Positions 35,889 through 45,014 of a DNA stretch of 64,000 bases are shown in pieces. The stretch lies in NCBI GenBank assembly GCA_964482325.1, contig CAYZXD010000006.1:1-64000 (forward strand). The letters run 5' to 3'. How positions within the stretch are numbered: position 1 is the first letter of the stretch; each line of letters opens with the position of its first letter. Both the position numbers and the translations under genes were made by a program. Source of the stretch: CAYZJV01 sp964482325 (GTDB lineage: Bacteria; Spirochaetota; Spirochaetia; Sphaerochaetales; Sphaerochaetaceae). The notes under the pieces are model-generated. The model searched no databases, was not told the DNA's origin, and saw nothing but the letters and a program-made list of their open reading frames with translations.

Positions 35889-37052
35889 TCACTTCTCAGG
35901 ATGCAACAATGAGGCTTTCTGTACAGAACGGCCCTTCTTCCGTAACGAAAGGATCGTCTGCTCAAGTTTCTCTTTGCGCTTGAACGGATCTTCAAATAGC
36001 TCCTGCTGGGTTTCCTGTTTTTTCTCCTGTACATTGAGCAAGCCGACACCGAGCAGCCGCACCGGTACACCCACCCTCCATCGTTTATGCAGCAATTCCT
36101 TCGCCTGATGATAAATCTGCTCCGCTGACCGAATAGGTGTTGCCGCTGTACTCTGACAGGAGATCGTGGTGAAATCGCTGAAGCGTATCTTGATGGAGAC
36201 CGTCAGTGCCCGTACCTCTTCCTGCATAGCCCTGAACATCACTTCATGGCTCATTGCCAACAGATTCTGTTCAAGCACACCAGATGCACAAACATCTACC
36301 GGAAAGGTCATCTCGGTGCTGATAGAGCGAGATTTTGCGATTGTATGGTGCACCCCCGGATCAATACCGCGACACGAGCGATACAGATACGTACCAGTTG
36401 CTTCTCCGAACATCAGCTGTAACCGAGATTGTGCATAGGAACGCAGTTGTGCCACCGTGGTAATGGAGTGTTTTGCCAGACGGTTGAGGGTCGTATCCCC
36501 GATGCCCCACAATTTTTTCAGACCGACTGCATCGACAAATGCAATCTCTTTACCCACCGACACCCGGCATAATCCATCCGGTTTATCATAATCGCTCGCC
36601 ATTTTGGCAATGAAGCGGTTTGATCCGATACCGACACTGATCACCAATCCGGTCTCTTCACGGATCCGCTGTTTGAGCAGTACGGCGGTATCTCGGGGTT
36701 TTCCGAACAACCGTTCAGTGCCGCTCATGTCAAGAAATGCTTCATCAATAGAGATCTGCTGTACCGTTGGGCTGAACTGCTGAAGTACGGCAAACACGTT
36801 TCGGCTTACCTCACTATAGCGGCTCATGTTTCCTCTCACATACAGTCCCTGCGGGCAGAGCTTTCTTGCCTGGTACATCGGCATTGCAGAATGGACGCCG
36901 AAAGCTCGAGCTTCATAGGAACAGGCTGAAACCACGCCTCGATTACTCTGTCCACCGACAATTACCGGCTTCCCCCGATATTCAGGATGGTCAAGCTGTT
37001 CTACCGATGCATAGAAGGCATCCATATCGACGTGAAACCATACCGTTTCCAT
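35889..37052 (-). CDS. dinB: DNA polymerase IV (Y family)
   Basis: A 387-aa translesion polymerase. Catalytic motifs are WFHVDMDAFYASVEQ and QISIDEAFLDMSG with the metal-binding acidic residues; YEARAFGVHSAMPMYQARKLCP, helix-hairpin-helix LWGIGDTTLNRLAKHSI and a little-finger domain follow. The C-terminal tail (QELFEDPFKRKEKLEQTI) may include a clamp-binding peptide QELFEDPF. The ATG at 37052 has GGAG five bases upstream. It starts two bases after the ddl stop, so it is cotranscribed with cell-wall genes rather than standing as a lone SOS gene. Confidence 0.94.
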   Translation of the reverse strand: METVWFHVDMDAFYASVEQLDHPEYRGKPVIVGGQSNRGVVSACSYEARAFGVHSAMPMYQARKLCPQGLYVRGNMSRYSEVSRNVFAVLQQFSPTVQQISIDEAFLDMSGTERLFGKPRDTAVLLKQRIREETGLVISVGIGSNRFIAKMASDYDKPDGLCRVSVGKEIAFVDAVGLKKLWGIGDTTLNRLAKHSITTVAQLRSYAQSRLQLMFGEATGTYLYRSCRGIDPGVHHTIAKSRSISTEMTFPVDVCASGVLEQNLLAMSHEVMFRAMQEEVRALTVSIKIRFSDFTTISCQSTAATPIRSAEQIYHQAKELLHKRWRVGVPVRLLGVGLLNVQEKKQETQQELFEDPFKRKEKLEQTILSLRKKGRSVQKASLLHPEK

Positions 37053-37054
37053 AG

Positions 37055-38176
37055 TCACTCCACCGCGTACACCTGTCGTTCCTCCCGTCTGTGATGTGCA
37101 CGAAAGCCCTCGGAAAGCAGTAGCGTAAGTAACTGCGGCCACTGATACCCGAGATTCTGCGCAAGCAGGGGGAAATGACTTGTTGCCGTCATACCAGGAA
37201 GGCTATTGATTTCATTGAAAAAGAGTGCATGATCGGTCGATCGGTAAAAAAAGTCGACACGTGCATACCCCTGTACCCCCATATTTCGAGCCAGTTGCAG
37301 CGCGTAGTGTGAAACCTGCTGTGCAAGCTCACTCGGGATATCTGCCGGAATCTGCATGTAGGCGCAGTGATCACTTAAATATTTCTGCTCATACGTGACA
37401 AAGCGATCACTCTGTTGTGACGGATTCATCAGACGGCCGGGGTCACTGGCGAGAAGCTCATCCCCATCGGTGAGGATTGCGACTTCAAGCTCCATCATCT
37501 CTTTGAGCAACGGTTCGATCATGATCGATTGCGTAAATGCCTTACACATCATCAATCCATCAAAAAGAGCTGAAGCGGTAACCGGTTGCACCACCGTTAT
37601 TCCCACCGAAGAGCCTCCATCCTCAGGCTTTATAACAATTGCATCCCCGATATGACGTTGTATCTGCTTAGTTATCTCGATGATAAAGGGATCGGAAGCT
37701 GAATCGACCGAAAAAAGTCGTCTGGAATCCACTACCAGGGCATCTAGTGTGGGAATGTCAGCTTCATGGGCAAACATCTTTGCCGAATATTTGTGCATGC
37801 CGTAGACGGAGGTTTCACTATCGCATCCAACGTATGGCAGGTGGGCAAGTTCGAGCAACCCCTGAAGTTTTCCATCCTCCCCCCCAGTACCATGGGTTAC
37901 CGGAAATGCGATATCGATGGGAAACGGCTCGGATGTGTTCACCGAAAAAAGTCCGTTTGCGGGACAAATCCCCAATTCCCGTGCAGCGTCAAATGAGGCA
38001 GTATAGGCATCATTTCCTTCAGACCACCTTCCATTGCGTGAAATGGCGATAGGAATGACGGTGTGTCCTAACTGCTGCAGATGATGAGCTACTGTTTCAG
38101 CCGAGCGGCATGAGACCTGATGCTCCACCGACTGACCGCCATAGACCAGGCCGATACGTAATGATTCAGATTGCAT
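37055..38176 (-). CDS. ddl: D-alanine--D-alanine ligase
   Basis: A 373-aa ATP-grasp ligase for the D-Ala-D-Ala dipeptide of peptidoglycan. It shows GLVYGGQSVEHQVSCRSAETV, VTHGTGGEDGKLQGLLELAHLPYVG, VIKPEDGGSSVGITVV, ARVDFFYRS and NEINSLPGMTATSHFP. GGAGGCAAC precedes the ATG. Its start overlaps the murE stop by 11 bases, forming a murE-ddl-dinB operon. Confidence 0.94.
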   Translation of the reverse strand: MQSESLRIGLVYGGQSVEHQVSCRSAETVAHHLQQLGHTVIPIAISRNGRWSEGNDAYTASFDAARELGICPANGLFSVNTSEPFPIDIAFPVTHGTGGEDGKLQGLLELAHLPYVGCDSETSVYGMHKYSAKMFAHEADIPTLDALVVDSRRLFSVDSASDPFIIEITKQIQRHIGDAIVIKPEDGGSSVGITVVQPVTASALFDGLMMCKAFTQSIMIEPLLKEMMELEVAILTDGDELLASDPGRLMNPSQQSDRFVTYEQKYLSDHCAYMQIPADIPSELAQQVSHYALQLARNMGVQGYARVDFFYRSTDHALFFNEINSLPGMTATSHFPLLAQNLGYQWPQLLTLLLSEGFRAHHRREERQVYAVE

Positions 38177-39644
38177 GTTGCCTCCAAGCGTGTATCACAT
38201 CTAGTACTACTTTCCGTTCGTTCCACTCAACCGTATGATCGCGATACTGTATGGTCCCTTCATGCCCCTTGGCAAGGAGCAGCAGGACATCACCGGGGGT
38301 GCACATTCCGATAGCAGTCTGTATCGCAGCTGTTCGATCAGCGATGCGCATGAGGGTACCGGTGAAATGTGCTTCACGTATCCCCGATGCCAGATCATCC
38401 GCTATCTGATCCCCTGATTCCCCTCTCGGATCCTCATCGGTGAGAATGATGATATCGCAAGCCGATCCTGCTGCATATCCCATCGGCCTTCTTTTCGCAC
38501 GATCCCGTTCTCCCGCTGCACCGAAAAGGGCAATGATCCGTCCACTAGCTGTCATCGAGCGAACATGTTCAAACAGGAGGGTGAATGCGCGGGCGGTATG
38601 AGCAAAGTCAATAATGATGGTCCAGGGGACATCTGCCGGAACCACTTCGAATCGCCCCGGTACCGGTTTCAGCTTGGGTATTTCATAAGGAAGCGTACCG
38701 GTAATGCACCCTGCTGCAGTGAGGGCGCACAGAAAATTTTCCTGATAACATGCCTGCCCATAGGGCAGGGTGGCCGTATACCGGCTCCCCTGATGATTAA
38801 TTTGAAGCACTCGCGAAGTCAGACTGACCGCTTTTGTCTGACTTGCCCAATTTTCTTCATGCAGCTGCACCGAGGCATCTGCAGCTTCGGTGATAGCGGT
38901 TCGCAAGGTGGTATCCTGAGGAAAAACTACCCATCCCCCTTTTTTCAGCTGCCTTACCAGGTTCATCTTTGCATCAATGTATCGCAAGCGGGTACCATGA
39001 AATTCTAGATGCTCACTGGTAATCGGCGTAATCACCGCACCGGAAAACGCTATATCTGTCAGGCGAGATCCCTCTGTAGATAATGCATGACTCGTAGTTT
39101 CCAGAATAACCACATCAATACCATGGCTCTTGCATGAAGCAAGGAAGGGGTAGAGGATGTACGATTCGGGGGTGCTCTGACGATAGGGGCTCGCTCTTTT
39201 CCCGGTTCCGTCATCCATTGACACGGTGGTCAGCAATCCACAGCGAACACCCTGATGATGTAACAACTGGTAGAGGAAATCAGCGGTCGTACTTTTTCCA
39301 TCAGTACCGGTAATACCGATAATGGTAGCAGGAAGCACCCCGGCAAGAGATTTACTGAATAACGATGCGATCCGGCGGGGATTCGGATGAGCAATGTAGG
39401 TGACGTGCGGGTGGTAACGATCACAGTCATGTGAGTGGATAATCACCTGAGCCCCACGGGCAATGGCCTCTTCAATGAAGAAATGTCCGTCGGTATGAGT
39501 TCCTACAATTGCGACATATATGCTGTGAGCGGCGCACTGCTGTGCAATGAAGGTAATGTTCTGCACCAGAGGATCCTGATCACCTGTTATGATACAAGCA
39601 GAGCGGAGCTTGCTATTTGCCCACAACACTGATAGTCTTTTCAT
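38166..39644 (-). CDS. murE: UDP-MurNAc-tripeptide ligase
   Basis: A 492-aa Mur ligase that adds the third amino acid to UDP-MurNAc-L-Ala-D-Glu. ATP loop GITGTDGKSTTADFLYQL, ETTSHALSTEGSRL, YIDAKMNLVRQ with the carbamylated lysine, and IIDFAHTARAF are present. The residue-selecting motif reads DEDPRGE, neither the DNPR of diaminopimelate enzymes nor the lysine type, which may fit the ornithine used by spirochaetes. The ATG at 39644 (MKRLSVLW) matches the family start but has no ribosome site; the promoter lies directly upstream, so the mRNA may be leaderless. Confidence 0.9.
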   Translation of the reverse strand: MKRLSVLWANSKLRSACIITGDQDPLVQNITFIAQQCAAHSIYVAIVGTHTDGHFFIEEAIARGAQVIIHSHDCDRYHPHVTYIAHPNPRRIASLFSKSLAGVLPATIIGITGTDGKSTTADFLYQLLHHQGVRCGLLTTVSMDDGTGKRASPYRQSTPESYILYPFLASCKSHGIDVVILETTSHALSTEGSRLTDIAFSGAVITPITSEHLEFHGTRLRYIDAKMNLVRQLKKGGWVVFPQDTTLRTAITEAADASVQLHEENWASQTKAVSLTSRVLQINHQGSRYTATLPYGQACYQENFLCALTAAGCITGTLPYEIPKLKPVPGRFEVVPADVPWTIIIDFAHTARAFTLLFEHVRSMTASGRIIALFGAAGERDRAKRRPMGYAAGSACDIIILTDEDPRGESGDQIADDLASGIREAHFTGTLMRIADRTAAIQTAIGMCTPGDVLLLLAKGHEGTIQYRDHTVEWNERKVVLDVIHAWRQHAI

Positions 39645-39652
39645 TGGTTTAT

Positions 39653-39681
39653 ATCGTACCAGCGTTCCCGTTGAAGTACAA
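39653..39681 (-). promoter_or_regulatory. murE promoter
   Basis: TTGTAC (39676-39681), 17 bases, TACGAT (39653-39658) on the minus strand. The -10 ends eight bases from the ATG, so transcription should begin at or within two bases of the start codon. Confidence 0.6.
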
Positions 39682-39704
39682 GTCAGGACCACCAAGGAGC
39701 TGCA

Positions 39705-41357
39705 GTGGCACTTGCATTACCGCAATACGAGACAGACCAGCTCATTTCCGTGATCGGCAGTAAACGGCCTGTAGCACATCAGCTTAAGCTTATTCTGAGT
39801 GCCCTCGCTTCACAGCCACAACGGATGCGTTTTATCGATCCGTTCTGTGGTTCGGGCCTGGTTTCCCGCATTGCTCGAAATCTTGGTATGCAGGTAAGTG
39901 CATGCGATCTTGAACCGTTTTCGTTTATCACAGCTCATGTGTATCTGAGCCTTTCCAGCGATGATCTTATCCCTCTGTTCAGTGAATTCGGTGGACTAGA
40001 TGCCTACCTCAGTATGCTGAATCTGGAAGGATTATATGCGGCACACGCTCACGAGCATGCCTCATTTCAGTATCTCAGCAGGTACTATGCACCCCAGGAT
40101 GACGATCATCCTGATGGGAATCAGCAGCGGCTGTTCTTTACTGCAGCAAACGCACGATTTCTTGATACCGTCCGGCAGGAGATTGAAACAACCTGGGTTG
40201 AGGGAAGAATCACTGCAAGTGAAAAAGCCATTATTCTTGCATCGATTTTGTATGAAGCTTCACGAAAGGCAAATACATCGGGCACATTTACTTCGTACCA
40301 TAAACGGGGTCCATTACGTTCACGGATAACTGAGAGCTGTACACTCCGTCCTCCGGTTCTTCCCGATACCTCGCTTCCGACCGGAGAAGTGTCGATTAGT
40401 GATGCTGCTGAATTTGTGAAAAAGTATCGAGCCGATATCTGTTTTCTTGATCCTCCCTCTTCAGCTCAGCAGTATGGAAGTGCCTATCATTTACTAAACA
40501 CGATTACTCTGTGGGATAATTATATCCCCTCGGAAGCTACCGATGCACAGGGAAGATTGGTTGATCGTTCGGGAATTCGTAAAGATTGGCGTCAGACGAA
40601 AAGTCCGTTCTGCTCCCAAAAAGATGCTGATGCAGCATTCGTGCATCTCCTCAATGCAGTTGACGCCCGCCATATTGTGCTGACCTATCCACGTAACGGC
40701 ATCGTCAGTGCCGAACGTATTTATGAATTGCTCAGTGCGCGGCATACCCCGATATCAATTCTTCCGCTCTTTAAACCAAATCAGGGTGGACGCCAGGGTG
40801 CGGGGGGGAAGAATCATATTGAACAGGTGTTCATTACCGGCCCCAAGAGCTCCTTTTCTCTCTCGGTTGACGGAGGTCTGGCACTGCTTTCTCGTATGGA
40901 GCGGCTTGATGCCCTGACCCATTCTGTTTTCCGTACGGTACAGCATCGGCCTCCCTTTACTTTTATCGCAGGGCTTCTGCTCGACCGATTACCTTCCTAT
41001 GAAGTGCTTGCACAGTATCCGTTGGAGGTCCTTGATGCTCACATTGCCTATCTTGAGCAGCAGGTGTGTACCCGTGCCGATGAAGCGATGAGCGTGCTGT
41101 ATCTTGCTTGTATTCATGCTGGATCAATCATTGATGGGGTAAGCCGTTCCCGGTTGGAAAAGCGGTTGTTCCAGTTGGTCCGTCACATGGCAACAGATGC
41201 AACACCTGATCAGATACGTGACATTGAATCACGGTTTGATCAACTGAACGAACAATTAGGAGATGCTGATACAAACTCATTACCCATACATGAACGATTG
41301 CACTCCTTCCTTCGTCTATCGTATCATGCACAGCAGGAGGATCTGAGTGAAAGGTGA
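39705..41357 (+). CDS. D12-class DNA adenine methyltransferase-like protein
   Basis: A 550-aa protein. Motif I is IDPFCGSGLVSR near residue 46. The catalytic motif IV region reads CFLDPPSSAQQYGSAYHLLNTI near 248; D12-type methylases normally have DPPY followed by QYGxNYHLLET. Ser thus stands where the aromatic Tyr is expected. A helical C-terminal extension of about 150 residues has no recognised domain. The GTG start at 39705 follows AAGGAG by five bases. It overlaps the next gene by 11 bases. No restriction endonuclease is adjacent, so it is an orphan modification enzyme or a degenerate one. Confidence 0.75.
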   Translation: MALALPQYETDQLISVIGSKRPVAHQLKLILSALASQPQRMRFIDPFCGSGLVSRIARNLGMQVSACDLEPFSFITAHVYLSLSSDDLIPLFSEFGGLDAYLSMLNLEGLYAAHAHEHASFQYLSRYYAPQDDDHPDGNQQRLFFTAANARFLDTVRQEIETTWVEGRITASEKAIILASILYEASRKANTSGTFTSYHKRGPLRSRITESCTLRPPVLPDTSLPTGEVSISDAAEFVKKYRADICFLDPPSSAQQYGSAYHLLNTITLWDNYIPSEATDAQGRLVDRSGIRKDWRQTKSPFCSQKDADAAFVHLLNAVDARHIVLTYPRNGIVSAERIYELLSARHTPISILPLFKPNQGGRQGAGGKNHIEQVFITGPKSSFSLSVDGGLALLSRMERLDALTHSVFRTVQHRPPFTFIAGLLLDRLPSYEVLAQYPLEVLDAHIAYLEQQVCTRADEAMSVLYLACIHAGSIIDGVSRSRLEKRLFQLVRHMATDATPDQIRDIESRFDQLNEQLGDADTNSLPIHERLHSFLRLSYHAQQEDLSER

Positions 41358-42405
41358 AACCCGGGCGCTCTTCTGCATAATCGTACTGCTGATCAGCATG
41401 CCGCTTGCTGCCGCGGTCTTTGATACCGAGGATCGGTCCACTGATCTGCGCTCTCTGGCAATGGGATCAGCCGGTATCGCCCTTTCGGATGCTCCTGATG
41501 CTTTTCATCATAATCCTGCAGCGCTGTTTCGTACCGGTGGTACACAATTTATCATTACCGGACGGTACGGAGAACTCCTTGAATCAGATAACTCACCGAT
41601 ATCATGGATTCAACGTCCTGCAGCTTCATTCGAATTGGTTTTCAGTAATCCATTTGTGGGACTTTCCATCGGATTGTCCAATGTTCTGGAAGCACAGCAG
41701 GAAGTTCATCCTGCTGATCGGGAAGAGTATCTTGCACGAAACCTTTCACGAATTAAACTCACCGCAAGCTATGGCTGGGCGCCTATTTCTTTCGGTTTCT
41801 TTGCCGAGGGAGGGACGGCAACACAACGGGATGTGTCCATCAGCACCACTAGCGCTCTGTTCGATTATCTTTCACAGACCTATCTTGATCGATACACGAG
41901 CTCTGGCGATAGCGGCGAACTTTTTGCTTCAGGACTTGGCGTGCTCCTCTCGTACCCCTGGATATCGATAGCATTGCTTACCGATTCGCTGTTTGCTCTT
42001 GACGGGATAACAAATCAGCTGATTCTTGATATCTCTCAGGTATTTGACGGTACGGCTTTGGGTGTGGCGCTGACAACTCCAGCCTACAACAGAACGAATG
42101 AATTGAATCGGGTGATGGCGATCGGGGCATTTGATGTTACCGATCTGGGCAGTGATGATACCCGGGCAGTACGGATCGGTCTTGAGGGGAAACTGCAATT
42201 TCTCAGTGATTTCTGGGTGGCTATCCGGGGAGGGTACCGTGAGGTGCGTCCACTGGGACAGTCCCTTTTCTCCTTTGCCGGTAACGGGACCATTACCGCT
42301 GGCGTCGGCAGTCAGATCGGCAGTTTCACTATCGATACTGCCTTGAGCATCCCCCTGGATGATCGGCCGATGCGGTTTACCGGAAGCTTACGATGGAAGC
42401 TGTGA
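41347..42405 (+). CDS. UPF0164-like outer-membrane beta-barrel protein
   Basis: A 352-aa exported protein. The signal peptide (TRALFCIIVLLISMPLAAA) is followed by RSLAMGSAGIALSDAPDAFHHNPAALF, the conserved N-terminus of UPF0164/PorV-like barrels in spirochaetes, then alternating beta strands (ASYGWAPISFGFFAEGG; GLEGKLQFLSDFWVAIRGGY). The C-terminus MRFTGSLRWKL is barrel-like. The GTG start follows AGGAGG by six bases. Family members are thought to sit in the outer membrane and may move hydrophobic compounds; function here is unproven. Confidence 0.75.
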   Translation: MKGETRALFCIIVLLISMPLAAAVFDTEDRSTDLRSLAMGSAGIALSDAPDAFHHNPAALFRTGGTQFIITGRYGELLESDNSPISWIQRPAASFELVFSNPFVGLSIGLSNVLEAQQEVHPADREEYLARNLSRIKLTASYGWAPISFGFFAEGGTATQRDVSISTTSALFDYLSQTYLDRYTSSGDSGELFASGLGVLLSYPWISIALLTDSLFALDGITNQLILDISQVFDGTALGVALTTPAYNRTNELNRVMAIGAFDVTDLGSDDTRAVRIGLEGKLQFLSDFWVAIRGGYREVRPLGQSLFSFAGNGTITAGVGSQIGSFTIDTALSIPLDDRPMRFTGSLRWKL

Positions 42406-42411
42406 GTGTGC

Positions 42412-42440
42412 TTGACAATCTTTTTTTCGATCACTATAGT
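42412..42440 (+). promoter_or_regulatory. consensus promoter of the zinc-ribbon gene
   Basis: TTGACA (42412-42417), a 17-base spacer containing a T7 run, TATAGT (42435-42440). It is the closest to the sigma70 consensus in the window and predicts strong expression. Confidence 0.85.
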
Positions 42441-42475
42441 CATAACGTATTGATCAACAGCTGAAGGAGTAATGC

Positions 42476-42646
42476 ATGGCAAAAGCACATAGAGGAGCAG
42501 GAATCAGAGATCAGGTCAGCCACGGAAGAGGAACATGTCCAGTCTGTAAAAGAAGTGGCATCAAAGTGGGCTATGAACATGAAGTTGATGGCGCAAAGGC
42601 CATGATCTGCAAGCAGTGCAACGCGACATTCAAAAACGCAAAGTAA
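42476..42646 (+). CDS. 56-aa zinc-ribbon protein
   Basis: A small basic protein with two CxxC pairs, CPVC at residues 21-24 and CKQC at 45-48, spaced as in a zinc ribbon. The N-terminal segment is basic and rich in Arg, His and Gly (MAKAHRGAGIRDQVSHGRG), as in ribosome-binding proteins. AAGGAG lies six bases before the ATG, with a consensus promoter and a dedicated terminator around it, so it is a monocistronic, highly expressed gene. A conserved spirochaetal hypothetical is likely. A ribosomal or RNA-associated role is inferred, not shown. Confidence 0.8.
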   Translation: MAKAHRGAGIRDQVSHGRGTCPVCKRSGIKVGYEHEVDGAKAMICKQCNATFKNAK

Positions 42647-42667
42647 CATATCAGGCACGCGGAAAAG

Positions 42668-42696
42668 GGCTGTCGCAATTCTGACAGTCTTTTTTT
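42668..42696 (+). terminator. rho-independent terminator after the zinc-ribbon gene
   Basis: GGCTGTC/GACAGTC stem (7 bp, one G-U) with an 8-base loop, followed by seven T. It ends just before the murC ribosome site. Confidence 0.85.
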
Positions 42697-42715
42697 GTGC
42701 TTTTTGGGAGCATTC

Positions 42716-44143
42716 GTGGGTATTAAAACGCTGATAAGCGGTACATCCTGTTTTCTCGTGGGGATCAAGGGGACCGGGATGGCATCGCTTGCAGTTCTGC
42801 TGAGGCAGCTAGGTGCATACGTGACCGGCAGTGATGTCGAACAGGTCTTCAACACCGATGAGAAACTGAAAGCGGCTGATATCCCCTGGATTTCTACGGA
42901 TGATCCGGACGCTCTCCCGAACGATGTACAATTGGTCATCCATTCGGCTGCGTATCACCGTGATGTGCATCCGCAGCTGATTCAGGCACAGCAGAAATCT
43001 ATCGATATATACAGTTATCCAGAATTTCTTGCGCTCATGAGCCGGAATCTGATCAGTTACGGTGTTGCAGGAACCCATGGGAAAACTACCGCAGCAGGTT
43101 GCTGTGACTGGATACTCCGCTACACCGATTTTCCCAGCATCTTCCTCTACGGTTCCTCCCTTCAGGGAACGGGCAGTTCTATTTCACCGCATCCCGAATA
43201 TGGACTATTTGAAGCCTGTGAGTACCGTGACCATTTTCTCACATACCAGCTTACCGGAGCCTTGATCACCTCGCTAGAGTATGATCATCCCGATTGGTTT
43301 TCCACTGAAGAGGCGGTATTTACTTCATTTGCCACCTTTGTTTCACAATTACCGCAAGATGCTCCGTTGGTTTGCGGTGTAGATACCCCGATGTCCAGAC
43401 GCCTTGTTTCCTGGGTACAGGAGCACCGTTCCGACCTGCATCTGATTACCTACGGATTGGATCCGAGTGCTCAGGTGCGTATCGTTGACCGTGATGGACC
43501 ATGGTATCGCCTGAGTCCCCTTGAGGGAAATTGGTGGAATCAGATGGGTTCGTGGGAATTGTGTCTCGATACGATCGGAGCTGCCTTACTCGCGTATTGC
43601 ATGCTCAGCGATCATCTTGAGATGTCCTTCGATATCAACAGTACCTTATGTGCAGCATTGATGCGGGAAGCTGAACAGTTTCCCGGAACCGCAGGTCGCC
43701 TTGAGGAACTCTGTGTTGAGGATAGAATAACTTACGTGGACGATTATGCGCATCACCCTTCAGAGATCCGGGTCGCGCTTGCTGCATTGGCACAGAAGTA
43801 TCCCGATCGGCGCCTGGTCACCATATACTATCCGCACACCGTAAGCAGAACTCAGCAGTTCCTGCAGGAAACCGCTGAGGCACTCAGGGCTTCTGATATG
43901 ACTTTCGTCCGTTCGGTGTTCACCAGTGCCCGGCAGGATGGATCTTCCGATACTGCCATAGAATTAGGGAAGCAGTTGGCAGAATTATCGCATGCACACT
44001 TTGCGGCAGATGAAGCTACCCTTGTTGTTACCGTTGCAGATCTATTGCGTCCCGATGATGTCTGCGTTACGATGGGTGCAGGCAACGATGCAGGTCTCGC
44101 TGCACGTATTGCGGCGGCAAGAAGGAGGAGTGCCACATGCTGA
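42716..44143 (+). CDS. murC: UDP-N-acetylmuramate--L-alanine ligase
   Basis: A 475-aa Mur ligase that adds the first amino acid of the peptidoglycan stem. It has the N-terminal Rossmann motif FLVGIKGTGMASLAVLL, the ATP loop GVAGTHGKTTAAG, EACEYRDHFLTY in the central domain and YVDDYAHHPSEIRVAL in the C-terminal domain. Mpl, the tripeptide-recycling ligase, is the nearest alternative; EACEYRDHF differs from the typical EADE/EADEY of both. The GTG start at 42716 follows GGGAG by five bases. It overlaps yicC by seven bases. Confidence 0.88.
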   Translation: MGIKTLISGTSCFLVGIKGTGMASLAVLLRQLGAYVTGSDVEQVFNTDEKLKAADIPWISTDDPDALPNDVQLVIHSAAYHRDVHPQLIQAQQKSIDIYSYPEFLALMSRNLISYGVAGTHGKTTAAGCCDWILRYTDFPSIFLYGSSLQGTGSSISPHPEYGLFEACEYRDHFLTYQLTGALITSLEYDHPDWFSTEEAVFTSFATFVSQLPQDAPLVCGVDTPMSRRLVSWVQEHRSDLHLITYGLDPSAQVRIVDRDGPWYRLSPLEGNWWNQMGSWELCLDTIGAALLAYCMLSDHLEMSFDINSTLCAALMREAEQFPGTAGRLEELCVEDRITYVDDYAHHPSEIRVALAALAQKYPDRRLVTIYYPHTVSRTQQFLQETAEALRASDMTFVRSVFTSARQDGSSDTAIELGKQLAELSHAHFAADEATLVVTVADLLRPDDVCVTMGAGNDAGLAARIAAARRRSATC

Positions 44144-45003
44144 GCATGACAGGGTTCGGATATGCCGAACGACTTACTGATGAAATTTCTCTTACCGTCG
44201 AAGTGAAATCGTACAATAATCGATATCTGGAAATCAATCATACGATGCCGAATGCGCTTTCCCGATTTGAAACAGTACTGGATGATCGGATCAAAACGGT
44301 TGCACGCCGTGGTCATATCGAATTGAACATCCGTCTCAGGCAGCTGAGCAGTGATATCAATCTGCATGTCGATAAGGGAGTTCTCCAACAGTACCAGGCA
44401 GCATTCGAGCAGATCAGCAGCATCACCGGAACCCAAAGCGCTGTGCTTGCCGACTATGCGCAAGCTGATGGCGTGATTGTCTCAATACGTGATACCGATG
44501 TTTCCCGGTATGAGCAGCCGCTCATGGAACTGCTTGATGAAGCCCTTGCTGCATTTAAAGCTTCCAAAGAACGGGAGGGGGAGGCTACACGTAAGAACCT
44601 GCAGCATCTGGGCCTGCTTTTTCAGCAGGAACTTGATCAGGTGGTTTCCTATGCACAGGAACTGGAAGATCGACTGAAGCAATCCTTGCTGAATCGGTTT
44701 GACGAAATGCTTGGCAATCGCGGCTATGATGAGCACCGATTTCTGCAGGAGGTGGCGCTGCTTCTGGCAAAATACTCGGTAAATGAAGAAATTGAACGTT
44801 TGAAGACTCATCTTACAGTGTTTCGTGAGTTACTCGATACACAGGAGAGTGTCGGGAAACGGCTCGATTTTCTCTGTCAGGAGATGAATCGCGAAGTGAA
44901 CACCATAGGAAGCAAAAGCATCATCGTTGAAGTTAATCAACATGTGGTGGGCATGAAAGACAGTCTCGAAAACATTCGGGAACAAGTACGAAATATCGAG
45001 TAG
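44137..45003 (+). CDS. yicC: YicC/YloC-family endoribonuclease
   Basis: A 288-aa protein with the family N-terminus MLSMTGFGYAE, VEVKSYNNRYLEINHTMP and the C-terminal DUF1732 motif GKRLDFLCQEMNREVNTIGSKS. YicC proteins cut RNA and affect small-RNA turnover in E. coli. A coiled region lies at about residues 150-190. It overlaps the murC stop and is followed 11 bases later by the cytidylate-kinase-like gene. In many bacteria yicC precedes gmk and rpoZ. Confidence 0.93.
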   Translation: MLSMTGFGYAERLTDEISLTVEVKSYNNRYLEINHTMPNALSRFETVLDDRIKTVARRGHIELNIRLRQLSSDINLHVDKGVLQQYQAAFEQISSITGTQSAVLADYAQADGVIVSIRDTDVSRYEQPLMELLDEALAAFKASKEREGEATRKNLQHLGLLFQQELDQVVSYAQELEDRLKQSLLNRFDEMLGNRGYDEHRFLQEVALLLAKYSVNEEIERLKTHLTVFRELLDTQESVGKRLDFLCQEMNREVNTIGSKSIIVEVNQHVVGMKDSLENIREQVRNIE

Positions 45004-45014
45004 GTGGCCTCAGT

